Below are positions 8,378 to 16,698 of a stretch of 64,000 nucleotides of DNA, piece after piece. The number at the start of each line of letters is the position of its first letter. The stretch's first letter is position 1. The position numbers and the translations under genes were made by a program. The notes beneath the pieces are model-generated. The model saw only the letters and a list, made by a program, of their open reading frames with translations, was not told the DNA's origin and searched no databases. The stretch comes from Achromobacter denitrificans NBRC 15125 (GTDB lineage Bacteria; Pseudomonadota; Gammaproteobacteria; Burkholderiales; Burkholderiaceae_B): assembly GCF_001571365.1 (NCBI RefSeq), contig NZ_BCTQ01000004.1:62001-126000 (forward strand), in the 5' to 3' direction.

Positions 8378-8860
8378 CTAGCGGGCCAGGTGGTCCAGCG
8401 GCAGCGGGCTTTGCGGCTTGACGGTCTGGATGGCGAAGTTGCTGCGGATGTCTTTCACGCCGGGCAGTTTGAGCAGGGTATCGAGCAGGAAGCGCTCGTA
8501 GCCGCGCAGGTCCGGCACCACCACCTGCAGCAGGAAGTCGGATTCGCCCGACACCAGATGGGCCGCGATGACCTCGGGCAGCGCGCTGACTTCCTTGCGG
8601 AATTCGGCGGCGTCGCGCTCGTGGTGGCGTTCCACCTTGATGCCGACGAAGACGGTCAGGCCCAGGCCGACTTCGTCCGGCGCGAGCCTGGCCTCGTAGC
8701 CCTGGATGACGCCGGCCTCCTCCAGCAACCGCACGCGGCGCAGGCAGGGGGAGGGCGACAGGCCGATCTGCTCGGCCAGCTCGACGTTGGTCAGCCGGCC
8801 GTTGTGCTGCAGGGCCTCCAGGATGCGGCGATCATAGCCGTCGAGTTCGCGTTTTGGCAT
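8378..8860 (-). CDS. Lrp/AsnC-family transcriptional regulator
   Basis: A 160-residue regulator with an N-terminal winged HTH (LTNVELAEQIGLSPSPCLRR) and a C-terminal RAM domain (strand LGLTVFVGIKVERHH, then SGESDFLLQVVVPD). Start ATG 8860 was chosen because the conserved protein begins MPKRELDGYDRRIL; the open frame upstream of it is noncoding leader. It is divergent from a LysE-type exporter, the classic arrangement in which an Lrp-like protein activates export of an amino acid it senses. Confidence 0.92.
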   Translation of the reverse strand: MPKRELDGYDRRILEALQHNGRLTNVELAEQIGLSPSPCLRRVRLLEEAGVIQGYEARLAPDEVGLGLTVFVGIKVERHHERDAAEFRKEVSALPEVIAAHLVSGESDFLLQVVVPDLRGYERFLLDTLLKLPGVKDIRSNFAIQTVKPQSPLPLDHLAR

Positions 8861-8995
8861 GAAATTATTATTCCGGCTAGCGAATTGGTTCAGTATGCCA
8901 ATCATGATAGATCGGATGGCAGGAATAGCAAGCACATGCCAGCCCGTTTTTTCTAGAATGATCGCCTTCTCAATGGCGACGGGCGGGAGCGGGCG
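8861..8995. promoter_or_regulatory. Divergent control region between Lrp regulator and LysE exporter
   Basis: A 135-nt region much richer in A/T than its flanks (AAATTATTATTCC next to the Lrp start). It must contain both promoters and presumably Lrp binding sites, which are degenerate and AT-rich. I see no strong inverted repeat. Confidence 0.5.
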
Positions 8996-9628
8996 ATGGC
9001 GGATATGGCGATGTTTCTGGGGGCGCTGCTGATCGTCTACGTGGTGCCGGGGCCCGACATGATCCTGCTGCTGGAAACCGGCCTGCTGCGCGGGCGCGGG
9101 CAGGCGCTGGCCGTGGCGGCGGGGTTGGCGATCGCCCGGGCCGCCCACGTGACCCTGGCCGCGCTGGGGTTGGCGGCGCTTTTCAAGACCCACCCCTGGG
9201 CCTTCGATGCCGCGCGCGCGGTGGGCGGTTGCTATCTGGTCTGGCTGGGCGTGCGCCTGCTGCGCGCGGGCCCGGTGTCGTACGAGGCCGCGAGCGGCGC
9301 GGCGCCGAGCCAGGCGGGCTGGGGGCCGGCGCTCCTGAGCGGGGTGCTGACCAACGTGCTCAACCCCAAGGCCCTGCTGTTCTGCTCGGTGCTGCTGCCG
9401 CAGTTCGTGTCGCCGGACCAGGGGCCGATCGGCCGCCAGTTCGCCGTGCTGGGCGTGATCCTGGTCGGCCTGGGCCTGGCGTTCGACGTCATGTGCGCCC
9501 TGGCGGGCGGGGCGGTGGGGCGCTGGATGTCGGCCAGCCCGCGCGCGCAGAAGATCCAGAGCCGGGTGTTCGGCGTGGCCCTGATCGCCTTCGGCCTGCG
9601 CCTGACGATCGCGCAGCGCCCGGCCTGA
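8996..9628 (+). CDS. LysE/RhtB-family amino-acid exporter
   Basis: Inner-membrane protein of 210 residues with about six hydrophobic segments. It has the family N-terminal signature VVPGPDMILLLETGLLRGRG and the conserved LTNVLNPKALLF after the third segment. Members export amino acids such as Lys, Thr, homoserine or Leu. The divergent Lrp-type gene is the probable regulator. Start ATG 8996 has a GGGAG ribosome site. The specific substrate is unknown. Confidence 0.9.
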   Translation: MADMAMFLGALLIVYVVPGPDMILLLETGLLRGRGQALAVAAGLAIARAAHVTLAALGLAALFKTHPWAFDAARAVGGCYLVWLGVRLLRAGPVSYEAASGAAPSQAGWGPALLSGVLTNVLNPKALLFCSVLLPQFVSPDQGPIGRQFAVLGVILVGLGLAFDVMCALAGGAVGRWMSASPRAQKIQSRVFGVALIAFGLRLTIAQRPA

Positions 9629-9658
9629 GGCCCGGCGCTCCCGCGGCGCGCCAGAACC

Positions 9659-11545
9659 TCATTTGGCGAAGGCGTACGAGGATTCGTCCGTTTCCTCGGT
9701 GCGCGTCGCCGGAGCAACGGCGCCGTCCTCCAGCAGTTCTTCCGGCCGCAGGCCCTTGGTCAGTTCCAGGGCCTGGCGTTCGAACAGGCGGCGGTACAGG
9801 CCGTTCTTCAGGCGGATCAGCGCCTCGTGGCTGCCTTCCTCGATGACGCGGCCGTGGTCCATCACCAGCAGGCGGTCCAGCGCGCGCACGGTGGACAGGC
9901 GGTGCGCCACCACCAGCGTCGTGCGGCCCTCCATCAGGCGGTCCATCGCCTGCTGGATCAGCACCTCGCTTTCGCTGTCCAGGCTGGACGTGGCTTCGTC
10001 CAGGATGAGGATGGGCGCGTCGGCCAGGAAGGCCCGCGCGATGGCCACGCGCTGGCGTTCGCCGCCAGACAGCTTCACCCCGCGCTCGCCCACCAGCGTG
10101 GCGTAGCCCTTGGGCAGCGCCATGATGAAGTCATGGGCGCTGGCCAGGCGCGCGGCCTGCTCGATCTCGGCCTGCGTGGCGCCGGGGCGCGCATAGGCGA
10201 TGTTCTCCGCCAGGGTGCGGTGGAACAGCACCGGCTCCTGCTGGACGATCGCGATCTGGCCCCGCAGGGACGACTGCTTCGCCTGGGCGATGTCCTGCCC
10301 GTCGATGGTGATGCGGCCGCCGTTCACGTCATACAGGCGCTGGATCAGCTTGATGAAGGTCGTCTTGCCCGACCCGGAGTGCCCCACCAGCCCGATGCGT
10401 TCGCCCGGCGCGATGCGCACGGAGAAGTTCTCGTACAGCGCCGTGTCGTGCTGGCCGTAGCGGAAGGTCACGTCCTCGAAGCGGATCTCGCCGGCCATAA
10501 CGCGGATCTCGCCCGCGCCGGGCCGGTCTTCCACGCCCAGCGGCTGCTTTTCCAGCGCGACCAGTTCTTCCATGTCGTTGACCGAACGCTGCAGGTTGCG
10601 GATGTGCATGCCCACGTCGCGCAGGTGGCCCTGCAGCATGAAGAACATCGTCAGGGCGAAGGTGATGTCGCCCACGCTGGCCTCGTTGCGCGACCACAGC
10701 AGCAGCGACACGCCCAGGATGCCGGCCTGCATGGCCACCAGCATGGCGCCCTGGAGGCCGCCGTTCAGCGTGCCGCGCACCCAGGTGCGGCGGGTGCGGT
10801 TGCGCCATTTGTCGACGACGCGAGCCAGCCGGGCCTCTTCGCGCGTTTCCGCGCCAAAGGCCTTGACCACGGCATTGCAGCTTACGGAGTCGGCCAGCGC
10901 GCCGCCCATGCGCGTGTCCCAGGCGTTGCCCAGGCGCGCGGCCGGAGCGACGTAGCCCAGCGACATGGCGACGGTGACGGCGATATACAGCACCGAGCCC
11001 GCGCCCACCACCAGCCCCATCATGGGCCAGTGCACGCCCAGCAGCGCGGTGGCGCCGACCAGCATGACGACCGAGGGCAGCAGCGCCACCAGCAGCGTGT
11101 CGTTCAGCAGGTCGACCGCCCACATGCCGCGCGTGACCTTGCGCACCGTCGAGCCGGCGAAGCTGTTGGCATGCCAGTCCGTGGAGAAGCGCTGCACCCG
11201 GTAGAAGGCGTTGGACACGATTTCATTCATCATCTTCAAGGTGAAGACGATGATGTTCTGGAACACGGCCTGGCGCAGCAGGGTGCTGCCGACGCCGAGC
11301 GCGATCAGCAGCCAGAACGAGGTGAGGGCGGCGCTCCAGACGATGTCATCGCTTGCGGCGCCCGAGGCCACGGCGTCGATCAGCCGGCCCGCGTACAGCG
11401 GGGTCAGCACGTCGGCCATCGCGGACGAGAGGGCGAGCGCGACGATCAGCGCCGTGCGCCACGGTTGTTCGCGCCAATAGCGGAAGGTAAAGCCCAGGAC
11501 GTCCCTGAAGGTCTGTCCTCGTAGATCGAGTTTTTGTCTAGCCAT
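9659..11545 (-). CDS. ABC exporter half-transporter (TMD fused to ATPase, MsbA/LmrA type)
   Basis: A 628-residue protein. An N-terminal six-helix exporter domain (about 30-320) is followed by an ATPase with Walker [11 protein letters not shown], signature [13 protein letters not shown] and Walker [13 protein letters not shown], then the H-loop AHRLSTV. It would act as a homodimer exporting a lipid, drug or peptide; the substrate is unknown. The start is set at ATG 11545 ([10 protein letters not shown]), although the frame stays open to an ATG at 11626 and neither has a strong ribosome site. The gene stands alone and converges on lysE. A perfect 9-bp-arm inverted repeat lies about 120 nt upstream. 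Confidence 0.88.
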   Translation of the reverse strand: MARQKLDLRGQTFRDVLGFTFRYWREQPWRTALIVALALSSAMADVLTPLYAGRLIDAVASGAASDDIVWSAALTSFWLLIALGVGSTLLRQAVFQNIIVFTLKMMNEIVSNAFYRVQRFSTDWHANSFAGSTVRKVTRGMWAVDLLNDTLLVALLPSVVMLVGATALLGVHWPMMGLVVGAGSVLYIAVTVAMSLGYVAPAARLGNAWDTRMGGALADSVSCNAVVKAFGAETREEARLARVVDKWRNRTRRTWVRGTLNGGLQGAMLVAMQAGILGVSLLLWSRNEASVGDITFALTMFFMLQGHLRDVGMHIRNLQRSVNDMEELVALEKQPLGVEDRPGAGEIRVMAGEIRFEDVTFRYGQHDTALYENFSVRIAPGERIGLVGHSGSGKTTFIKLIQRLYDVNGGRITIDGQDIAQAKQSSLRGQIAIVQQEPVLFHRTLAENIAYARPGATQAEIEQAARLASAHDFIMALPKGYATLVGERGVKLSGGERQRVAIARAFLADAPILILDEATSSLDSESEVLIQQAMDRLMEGRTTLVVAHRLSTVRALDRLLVMDHGRVIEEGSHEALIRLKNGLYRRLFERQALELTKGLRPEELLEDGAVAPATRTEETDESSYAFAK

Positions 11546-11894
11546 TGCAATGGCCCGGCGGCGCGATGACGCCAGGATTCCTTGTGTGTAAGGAGGACGG
11601 AACGGCCCGCGCGGCAGCGCAGGCATTGCGTTTAAGGGTTTGGGGCGGGCGCGGGGGACCAGTCGCTAAATACGGATTTAGCGATGGGTCCGCGCGGGCG
11701 ACGACTTAATGGCGTCGCGGGGACACGCGCGGGAAAGCGGTTTGCGGATACATCATCTCGCGCCTCCCAGTGGTGTGTGGAATGAAGAAAAGGAATGGGC
11801 AAAGGCCCGAATTGAAGATTCTATAGAAGTGGTGTAGCGGAATCAACGGTATCGCACGCGCTGTGGGGTTTTTTCAACTCGCGGCGCGCGGCCC
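11546..11894. other. Non-coding interval upstream of the ABC exporter
   Basis: About 350 nt with no convincing gene on either strand. It is AT-richer than its surroundings near 11800-11850. It holds the promoter side of the ABC exporter, the inverted repeat at 11663-11684 and the 3' flank of the GntR gene. A T-run at about 11871-11877 exists, but I see no clear stem before it. Confidence 0.5.
11663..11684. promoter_or_regulatory. Inverted repeat TCGCTAAAT-N4-ATTTAGCGA, candidate operator
   Basis: Perfect 9-bp arms separated by ACGG, about 120 nt upstream of the ABC exporter start. Size and AT-rich inner half-sites suit a TetR/MarR-type dimer. No adjacent regulator of those families is present; the nearest regulator is the GntR/FCD gene at 11895-12611. 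Confidence 0.5.
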
Positions 11895-12611
11895 TCAGGC
11901 CGATGGGGTGAACAGTTCCGCGGGCAACTTGGCGACGGCGTCGTAGGTGAGGCGGATGTGGCTGGCGAGCAGCGCGCAGGCGCGGTCGGCGTCGCGGGCG
12001 AGCGTGGCGTCGAGAATGCCCTGGTGCTCATCGTGCAGGTCGCGGGCGATGGGCCGGCGGGTGACGGTCAGGCGGCGGTAGCGCTCGGCCTGCTGGTACA
12101 GGATGCCCAGGAAATGGTGCATCCACCGCGACGGACAGGCGCGGATCAGTTCGCGGTGGAACTCGCGGTTGCGCTGCTCCCATTCTTCGAAGCGGGCGTC
12201 GGGATCGGCGGCCAGGCGCTGCTCGGCTTTGCTCAGGCGATGGAAGGCGGCGAGCACGGCGCTTTCCCAGTCGTCGTCGCCGACGGCGATGGACTGGCGC
12301 AAGGCCTCGGTTTCGAGCAGCACGCGGTTTTCGGTGATGTCGCGGAAATCTTCCAGCGAGATGGGCGTGACGTGGAAGCCGCGCTGGCCGTGGGCGACGA
12401 CGAGCGCATCGGACACGAGCAGGGCGAGGGCTTCGCGCAGCGTGCCGGCGCCCACGCCGTAGTCGTCCTTCAGGTGTTCGACCCGCAGGCGCGAGCCGGG
12501 CGGAAGCCTGCCCTGGATGATGTCGTGGCGCAGCTTGACGTAGGCGGCGCCGACCAGCGTGTTGGCCGGACCGGCGTGCGAAAGGGAGGGTAGCGGGGTG
12601 CCGTCAGACAT
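11895..12611 (-). CDS. GntR-family transcriptional regulator with FCD domain (FadR/VanR-like)
   Basis: A 238-residue regulator. Its N-terminal winged HTH includes YGVGAGTLREALALLVSDAL and the wing GQRGFHVTPIS. The C-terminal all-helical FCD domain carries candidate metal-binding acidic/His positions in REFHRELIRACPS and HDEHQGILDA. FCD regulators sense organic acids. It lies downstream of the TRAP genes on the same strand. The 15-bp-arm inverted repeat at 12631-12677 lies in the 75-nt gap before its start, which would suit autoregulation. No Shine-Dalgarno sequence is evident before ATG 12611. Confidence 0.88.
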   Translation of the reverse strand: MSDGTPLPSLSHAGPANTLVGAAYVKLRHDIIQGRLPPGSRLRVEHLKDDYGVGAGTLREALALLVSDALVVAHGQRGFHVTPISLEDFRDITENRVLLETEALRQSIAVGDDDWESAVLAAFHRLSKAEQRLAADPDARFEEWEQRNREFHRELIRACPSRWMHHFLGILYQQAERYRRLTVTRRPIARDLHDEHQGILDATLARDADRACALLASHIRLTYDAVAKLPAELFTPSA

Positions 12612-12630
12612 GCGAGTACTTTAGCACCGC

Positions 12631-12677
12631 GCGGCAGGAATCTCGATAAATTAGATCGGACCCGAGATTCCTGCCGC
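12631..12677. promoter_or_regulatory. Long inverted repeat (15-bp arms, 17-nt spacer) containing the AATCTCG/CGAGATT element
   Basis: Arms 12631-12645 and 12663-12677 are perfect reverse complements. The inner part (12639-12669) matches the element at 21456-21486: same AATCTCG and CGAGATT arms, same 17-nt spacing, and the same ATAAA after the left arm. It lies between the TRAP permease stop and the gntR start. It could be an operator, a terminator hairpin, or both; no T-tract follows on the minus strand. Confidence 0.65.
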
Positions 12678-12686
12678 GAGAGCGGG

Positions 12687-14579
12687 CTATTTGAGAAAGC
12701 CCGTGGACAGCCAGGGCACGGCCGCGATAACGACGATGCCGACGGCAAGCGAACTCAGGTAGCCCATGATGGGCCGGATGCCCGCCTCGGGCGCGACACG
12801 GCCGATGGCGCAGGCGGCGTAATAGCCCACGCCGAACGGCGGCGCGAACAGGCCCAAGCCCATGGACAGGATGACCACCATGGCGTAGTGCACCTCGTGG
12901 ATGCCCATCTGGTGAGCGATCGGGAACAGCAGCGGACCGAACAGCACGATGGCGGGTATGCCTTCCAGCACGCTGCCCAGGATGACGAAGGCGACGATGG
13001 ACACGGCCATGAAGGTCGCGGCGCCGCCGGGCAGCCCCGCCATGGTCGTGGCGAGCTGGGTGGAGAAGCCAGATTGCGTCAGCGCCCAGGCCATGCCGGT
13101 GGCGGTGCCGATGATGAGCAGGATGGCGCCGGACAGGCAGGCCGTGTCCACCAGCATGGGCTTGAGCCGCTTGGGGTCGAAGCAGCGGTAGACCAGCAGC
13201 CCGACGAGCGTGGCGTAGACGATGCCGATGGTGGATACCTCGGTCGCCGTGGCCACGCCCTCGACCACGGCAGCCCGGATGACGAAGGGCAGGGCCAGCG
13301 CCGGCAGCGCCACCAGCAGCGCTCGGCCGATCTGGCGGCCGCTCGCCTTGCGCACCGTGCTCAGGTCTTCGCGGCGGTTGCGCCACCAGACGACCAGGCA
13401 GAGCATCACGCCCAGCACCAGCCCCGGCAACAGGCCGCCAGTGAAGAGCGCGGTGATCGACACGCCCGTGACGGAGCCTATGGTGATGAGCACGAGGCTG
13501 GGCGGCACCGTTTCGGTCTGCGCGCCCGTGGCGGACAGCAGCGCGACCAGGTCGCCTTCGTCGGCGCCCCGTTCGCGCATTTCCGGAAACAGCACCGGGG
13601 CCACCGCTGCCATGTCCGCCGCCTTGGCGCCGGAAATGCCCGACACGACGTACATGGCGCCGATCAGCACGTAGGACAGGCCGCCCCGCACGTGTCCAAG
13701 CAGGCTGGCCAGGAAGGCGACCATGCGCTTGGCCATGCCGGTCATTTCGATGAGAACGCCCAGGAACACGAACAACGGCACCGCGAGCAGGATCAGGTGG
13801 GACATGCCTTCGTCCATGCGCCCGACCACCACCATCATCGGCACGTCGGTGGTCAGCGACAGGTAGCCGAACGTGGCCAGTCCGAACGAAAACGCGATCG
13901 GCACGCCCGCGAGTACCGTCGCCGCCACGATGCCGACGAAGAAGATCAGCAGGTTCAGGTTGCCCAGGCTGGCGAACACGGGCTGCAGCGCCGCCATGGC
14001 CGCGACCACGCCGCCGACCAGCAGCAGCGCCAGCCCGGCAGTGCGCCATTGCGTGCGCTCGACCAGCCGCAGCAGGGCGATCAACGCCATCAAGGCGGTG
14101 CCGACGGGCAGGGCCGCCGCGCGCCAGACGTTGGGGATCTCCAGCGCGGCGGTCGTGACGTAGCGCTCTTCCGAGGCGTATTCGAACCCCGGCGCCTGCA
14201 GCATGAGGAGGAAGGCCAGCGCGGCCGCCACCGCCACCATGTCCAGCACGGCGCGGGCCGCGGGCGAGGCGCGGTTGACCAGCGCGCCCATGCGCATGTG
14301 CTCGCCGCGCCGGAAGGCGACGACCGCGCCCAGCATCGCCAGCCAGAGGAACAGGATCGAGGCCAGTTCGTCGGACCACACCAGCGGTTCGTGCAGCGCA
14401 TAGCGCGCCACGATGCCCGAGAACAGGATGACGATCTCCGCGACCACCAGGATGGCCGCGGGGATCTCCACCAGGTGTCCCAGGGCGTTGTCCGCGGCGA
14501 CGGCCCAGGGACGCCTGGCGCCCGGCGGCGCCTCCGCGCCGGCCAGCACGTCCGCGGGGTGGGTCATCGCCGCCCTCAT
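12687..14579 (-). CDS. TRAP transporter permease, fused small (DctQ) and large (DctM) subunits
   Basis: Inner-membrane protein of 630 residues. Residues about 25-185 match the DctQ four-helix subunit (W-S-D-E in PLVWSDELASILFLW, then RRGEHMRMGALV). After a linker helix, the rest matches the DctM permease (GVPIAFSFGLATFGYL; GISGAKAADMAAVAPVLFPEM; FAPPFGVGYYAACAI). Fusion of Q and M is known for many TRAP systems. With the DctP receptor it would import an organic acid using the sodium gradient. Its start overlaps the end of dctP by 4 nt, so the two are co-translated. The TRAP genes lie between two regulators, GntR/FCD downstream and divergent IclR upstream. Confidence 0.92.
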   Translation of the reverse strand: MRAAMTHPADVLAGAEAPPGARRPWAVAADNALGHLVEIPAAILVVAEIVILFSGIVARYALHEPLVWSDELASILFLWLAMLGAVVAFRRGEHMRMGALVNRASPAARAVLDMVAVAAALAFLLMLQAPGFEYASEERYVTTAALEIPNVWRAAALPVGTALMALIALLRLVERTQWRTAGLALLLVGGVVAAMAALQPVFASLGNLNLLIFFVGIVAATVLAGVPIAFSFGLATFGYLSLTTDVPMMVVVGRMDEGMSHLILLAVPLFVFLGVLIEMTGMAKRMVAFLASLLGHVRGGLSYVLIGAMYVVSGISGAKAADMAAVAPVLFPEMRERGADEGDLVALLSATGAQTETVPPSLVLITIGSVTGVSITALFTGGLLPGLVLGVMLCLVVWWRNRREDLSTVRKASGRQIGRALLVALPALALPFVIRAAVVEGVATATEVSTIGIVYATLVGLLVYRCFDPKRLKPMLVDTACLSGAILLIIGTATGMAWALTQSGFSTQLATTMAGLPGGAATFMAVSIVAFVILGSVLEGIPAIVLFGPLLFPIAHQMGIHEVHYAMVVILSMGLGLFAPPFGVGYYAACAIGRVAPEAGIRPIMGYLSSLAVGIVVIAAVPWLSTGFLK

Positions 14580-15589
14580 GAGAGCCTCCCTACGGATTGT
14601 TCGAGCAGGCTCCAGGCCTTCTCGCCGTACTTCTCCTTCCAGCCTTCATAGAAGCCCGCCTTGCGCAGGGATTCGCGGATGGGAGCGGCGTCGGGCGTGT
14701 TGAAAGCCAGGCCCTCTTCGGCCAGCTTGGTCTGCAACTGGTTGTTCAGCGCCAGCACGTCCGCGCGTTCGGCCATGCCGGCCGCGTCGATGTGCTTGGC
14801 GACGACCTCGCGGATGTCGGCCGGCAGCTTTTCCCAGGCGCGGCGGTTGCCCAGGAACCAGAAGCCATCCCACATATGGTTGGTCATGGAGCAGTACTTT
14901 TGCACTTCGTAGAACTTGGCGGTCTGGATGATGGCCAGGGGGTTTTCCTGCGCGTCGACCACGCGGGTCTGCAGCGAGGAGTAGGTTTCGTTGAAATTGA
15001 TGCTGGCGGGCGACGAGCCGAGCGCCTTGAACATCGACGTCCAGAGCGGGCTGACGGGCACGCGGATCTTCAGGTCGCGGAAATCGTCCGGGCCGGCGAT
15101 GGCGCGCGAACTGGTGGTGACCTGGCGAAAGCCGTTGTCCCAGATGCGATCCATGACGAACAGCCCCTTGCCGTTGATTTCGCGGCGGATGTGCGCGCCG
15201 AGTTCGCCATCCATGGCCTTCCAGACTGCGTCGTAGTCGGGAAACGCGAAGCCGATGCCGCTGATGGACGCGGCGGGAACCAGGGTGGACAGGATCAGGC
15301 CCGACAGGGTGAAGAACTCGACGGCGCCGGCGCGCAACTGGCTGAGCGTGTCGGTGTCGGATCCCAGTTGGCTGCTGGGGAACACGGCAAGCTCGAAGCG
15401 GCCCCCGGTGTCGCGCAGGATATTTTGCGCCGCTTCGTTGGCGCGCAGATTCATGGGATGCGCCGGGGGCAGGTTGTTGGCGTACTTGTACCGGTATTGC
15501 GGCGCCGCCAGCGTCCGCTGGAACGGCGCCATGGCCAGAAGCGCGCCGCCTCCCGCGGCGCTCATGAGTTTGCGTCGAGTCGTGTTCAT
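14576..15589 (-). CDS. TRAP transporter solute receptor, DctP family
   Basis: Periplasmic receptor of 337 residues. The N-terminus TTRRKLMSAAGGG looks like a twin-arginine or Sec signal, with cleavage after residues TLA-A near 28. The mature part carries DctP hallmarks: ANNLPPAHPMN, LKIRVPVSPLW containing the carboxylate-binding Arg, and a central YSSLQTRVVDAQENPLA segment. It overlaps the fused permease gene by 4 nt. Start ATG 15589 has AAGGAGAC upstream. The 238-nt region to the divergent iclR holds two copies of GGTCCA-N5-TGGACC, so IclR control is likely. The ligand is unknown but probably a carboxylate. Confidence 0.92.
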   Translation of the reverse strand: MNTTRRKLMSAAGGGALLAMAPFQRTLAAPQYRYKYANNLPPAHPMNLRANEAAQNILRDTGGRFELAVFPSSQLGSDTDTLSQLRAGAVEFFTLSGLILSTLVPAASISGIGFAFPDYDAVWKAMDGELGAHIRREINGKGLFVMDRIWDNGFRQVTTSSRAIAGPDDFRDLKIRVPVSPLWTSMFKALGSSPASINFNETYSSLQTRVVDAQENPLAIIQTAKFYEVQKYCSMTNHMWDGFWFLGNRRAWEKLPADIREVVAKHIDAAGMAERADVLALNNQLQTKLAEEGLAFNTPDAAPIRESLRKAGFYEGWKEKYGEKAWSLLEQSVGRLS

Positions 15590-15634
15590 GCTGTCTCCTT
15601 GGTTATGAGATCCGGCCTTCTTCGAGGGAGACCG

Positions 15635-15667
15635 GATAAAGCGCCTTGCGAGGCTTCTTGCTTTATC
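15635..15667. promoter_or_regulatory. Inverted repeat GATAAAGC-N17-GCTTTATC in the dctP leader
   Basis: Perfect 8-bp arms with a 17-nt spacer that itself contains GCCT-TGCG-AGGC, so the RNA can fold into a nested stem. It lies 46 nt upstream of the dctP start and could be a leader hairpin or a second operator. Confidence 0.45.
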
Positions 15668-15676
15668 TTTGCATGC

Positions 15677-15693
15677 GGTCCATTATATGGACC
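15677..15693. promoter_or_regulatory. Operator copy 1: GGTCCA-N5-TGGACC
   Basis: Perfect 6-bp arms around TTATA, about 90 nt upstream of dctP. The same core recurs at 15785-15803 near iclR. Paired palindromes of this size fit an IclR dimer or tetramer controlling both divergent units. Confidence 0.7.
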
Positions 15694-15782
15694 TACGTAA
15701 TACCCTTAAATTTATTTAATCACATTGATTCTCTAGCGTAAATCACAAAAACTGGTGCAGAATGAAAAAACAGGATGAACAT

Positions 15783-15805
15783 AGTGGTCCACAAAATGGA
15801 CCACT
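15783..15805. promoter_or_regulatory. Operator copy 2: AGTGGTCCA-N5-TGGACCACT
   Basis: Perfect 9-bp arms around CAAAA, ending 22 nt before the proposed GTG start of iclR. It shares the GGTCCA-N5-TGGACC core and 5-nt spacing with copy 1. Its presence supports the GTG start, because the upstream ATG at 15762 would place the operator inside the coding sequence. Confidence 0.72.
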
Positions 15806-15827
15806 GAAAAAATCAGGCGGAGACAAC

Positions 15828-16655
15828 GTGACGGATACCTCATCCCAGGTCGGCGGCGCCCAGGCGATTTCCCGGGCCATGCTGGTGCTGCGCGGCGTAT
15901 CGCGCATGCGCGGCGAGGGCGCGGGTCTGTTGGCGCTGACCCGCGACACGGGCATGAGCAAGCCGACCGTGCACCGCATCCTGGCGGCGCTGGCGGCCGA
16001 AGGCATGGTCGAGCAGGATCCCGCCACCCGCCGCTATTTCCTCGGCCCCGAATGCCATGTGCTGGGCAACATCGCCAGCGAGCGCTTCGGCATCAACCGG
16101 CTGGCCGCGCCCGTGGTGGCGCGGCTGGCGCACGAGTGCGGCGATTCCGCCTTCTTTTCGCTGCGGCGCGACGTGTTCGCGGTCTGCGTGCTGCGCGAGG
16201 ACGGCGACTACCCGCTCAAGACGCACGTGCTGCTGCCGGGCGACCGCCACCCGCTGGGCATCGGCGCCGGCAGCCTGGCGATCCTGGCGGCGCTGCCCGA
16301 CGATGAGGTCGAGGCCTGCCTGCAGGCCAATGCGGCCTTGATCGCGGCGCGTTATCCGCACTATTCGGTGCCGCTCATCCGAACCCTGGTGGACGAAGTC
16401 CGAGAACAGGGCTACGCCGTGAACCGCGGCCTGGTGGTGCCGGGCTCGTGGGGCATCGGCGTGCCGTTGCGCGACGAACAGGGGCAGGTGCTGGGCGCGC
16501 TGAGCATTGCCGCGGTCGAGTCGCGCATGGATGAGGAGAGACAGTTCCAGTTGGCCAAGCTGTTGTCCCGCGAGGCCAAACGCCTGCTCGCGCAGGCCAA
16601 TCCCGGGGGCCGCGAGGCGCGGACACGTCCGCCGGCCCCCAAGCCCAAGCCCTGA
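15828..16655 (+). CDS. IclR-family transcriptional regulator
   Basis: A 275-residue regulator. The N-terminal winged HTH includes TRDTGMSKPTVHRILAALAA. The C-terminal effector domain shows the usual HPLGIGAGSLAILAALP, the GYAVNRGLVVPGSWGIGVPL strand, and a late segment LGALSIAAVESRM. The start is GTG 15828 because GGAG lies about 7 nt upstream; an in-frame ATG at 15762 would add 22 unconserved residues and swallow the 15783-15805 palindrome. It is divergent from the TRAP genes and is followed 43 nt later by the thiolase gene on the same strand, so it probably governs uptake and CoA-dependent breakdown of the same acid. Confidence 0.9.
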   Translation: MTDTSSQVGGAQAISRAMLVLRGVSRMRGEGAGLLALTRDTGMSKPTVHRILAALAAEGMVEQDPATRRYFLGPECHVLGNIASERFGINRLAAPVVARLAHECGDSAFFSLRRDVFAVCVLREDGDYPLKTHVLLPGDRHPLGIGAGSLAILAALPDDEVEACLQANAALIAARYPHYSVPLIRTLVDEVREQGYAVNRGLVVPGSWGIGVPLRDEQGQVLGALSIAAVESRMDEERQFQLAKLLSREAKRLLAQANPGGREARTRPPAPKPKP

Positions 16656-16698
16656 TCCGCCTTGCGGGCGGACCGGGGCGCCACTTGAGGAGACAGCA

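Noticed and set aside
15762-15827. N-terminal extension of IclR from ATG 15762
   Set aside because: It would put the perfect operator palindrome inside the coding sequence, while GTG 15828 has a better ribosome site and matches the start of homology.
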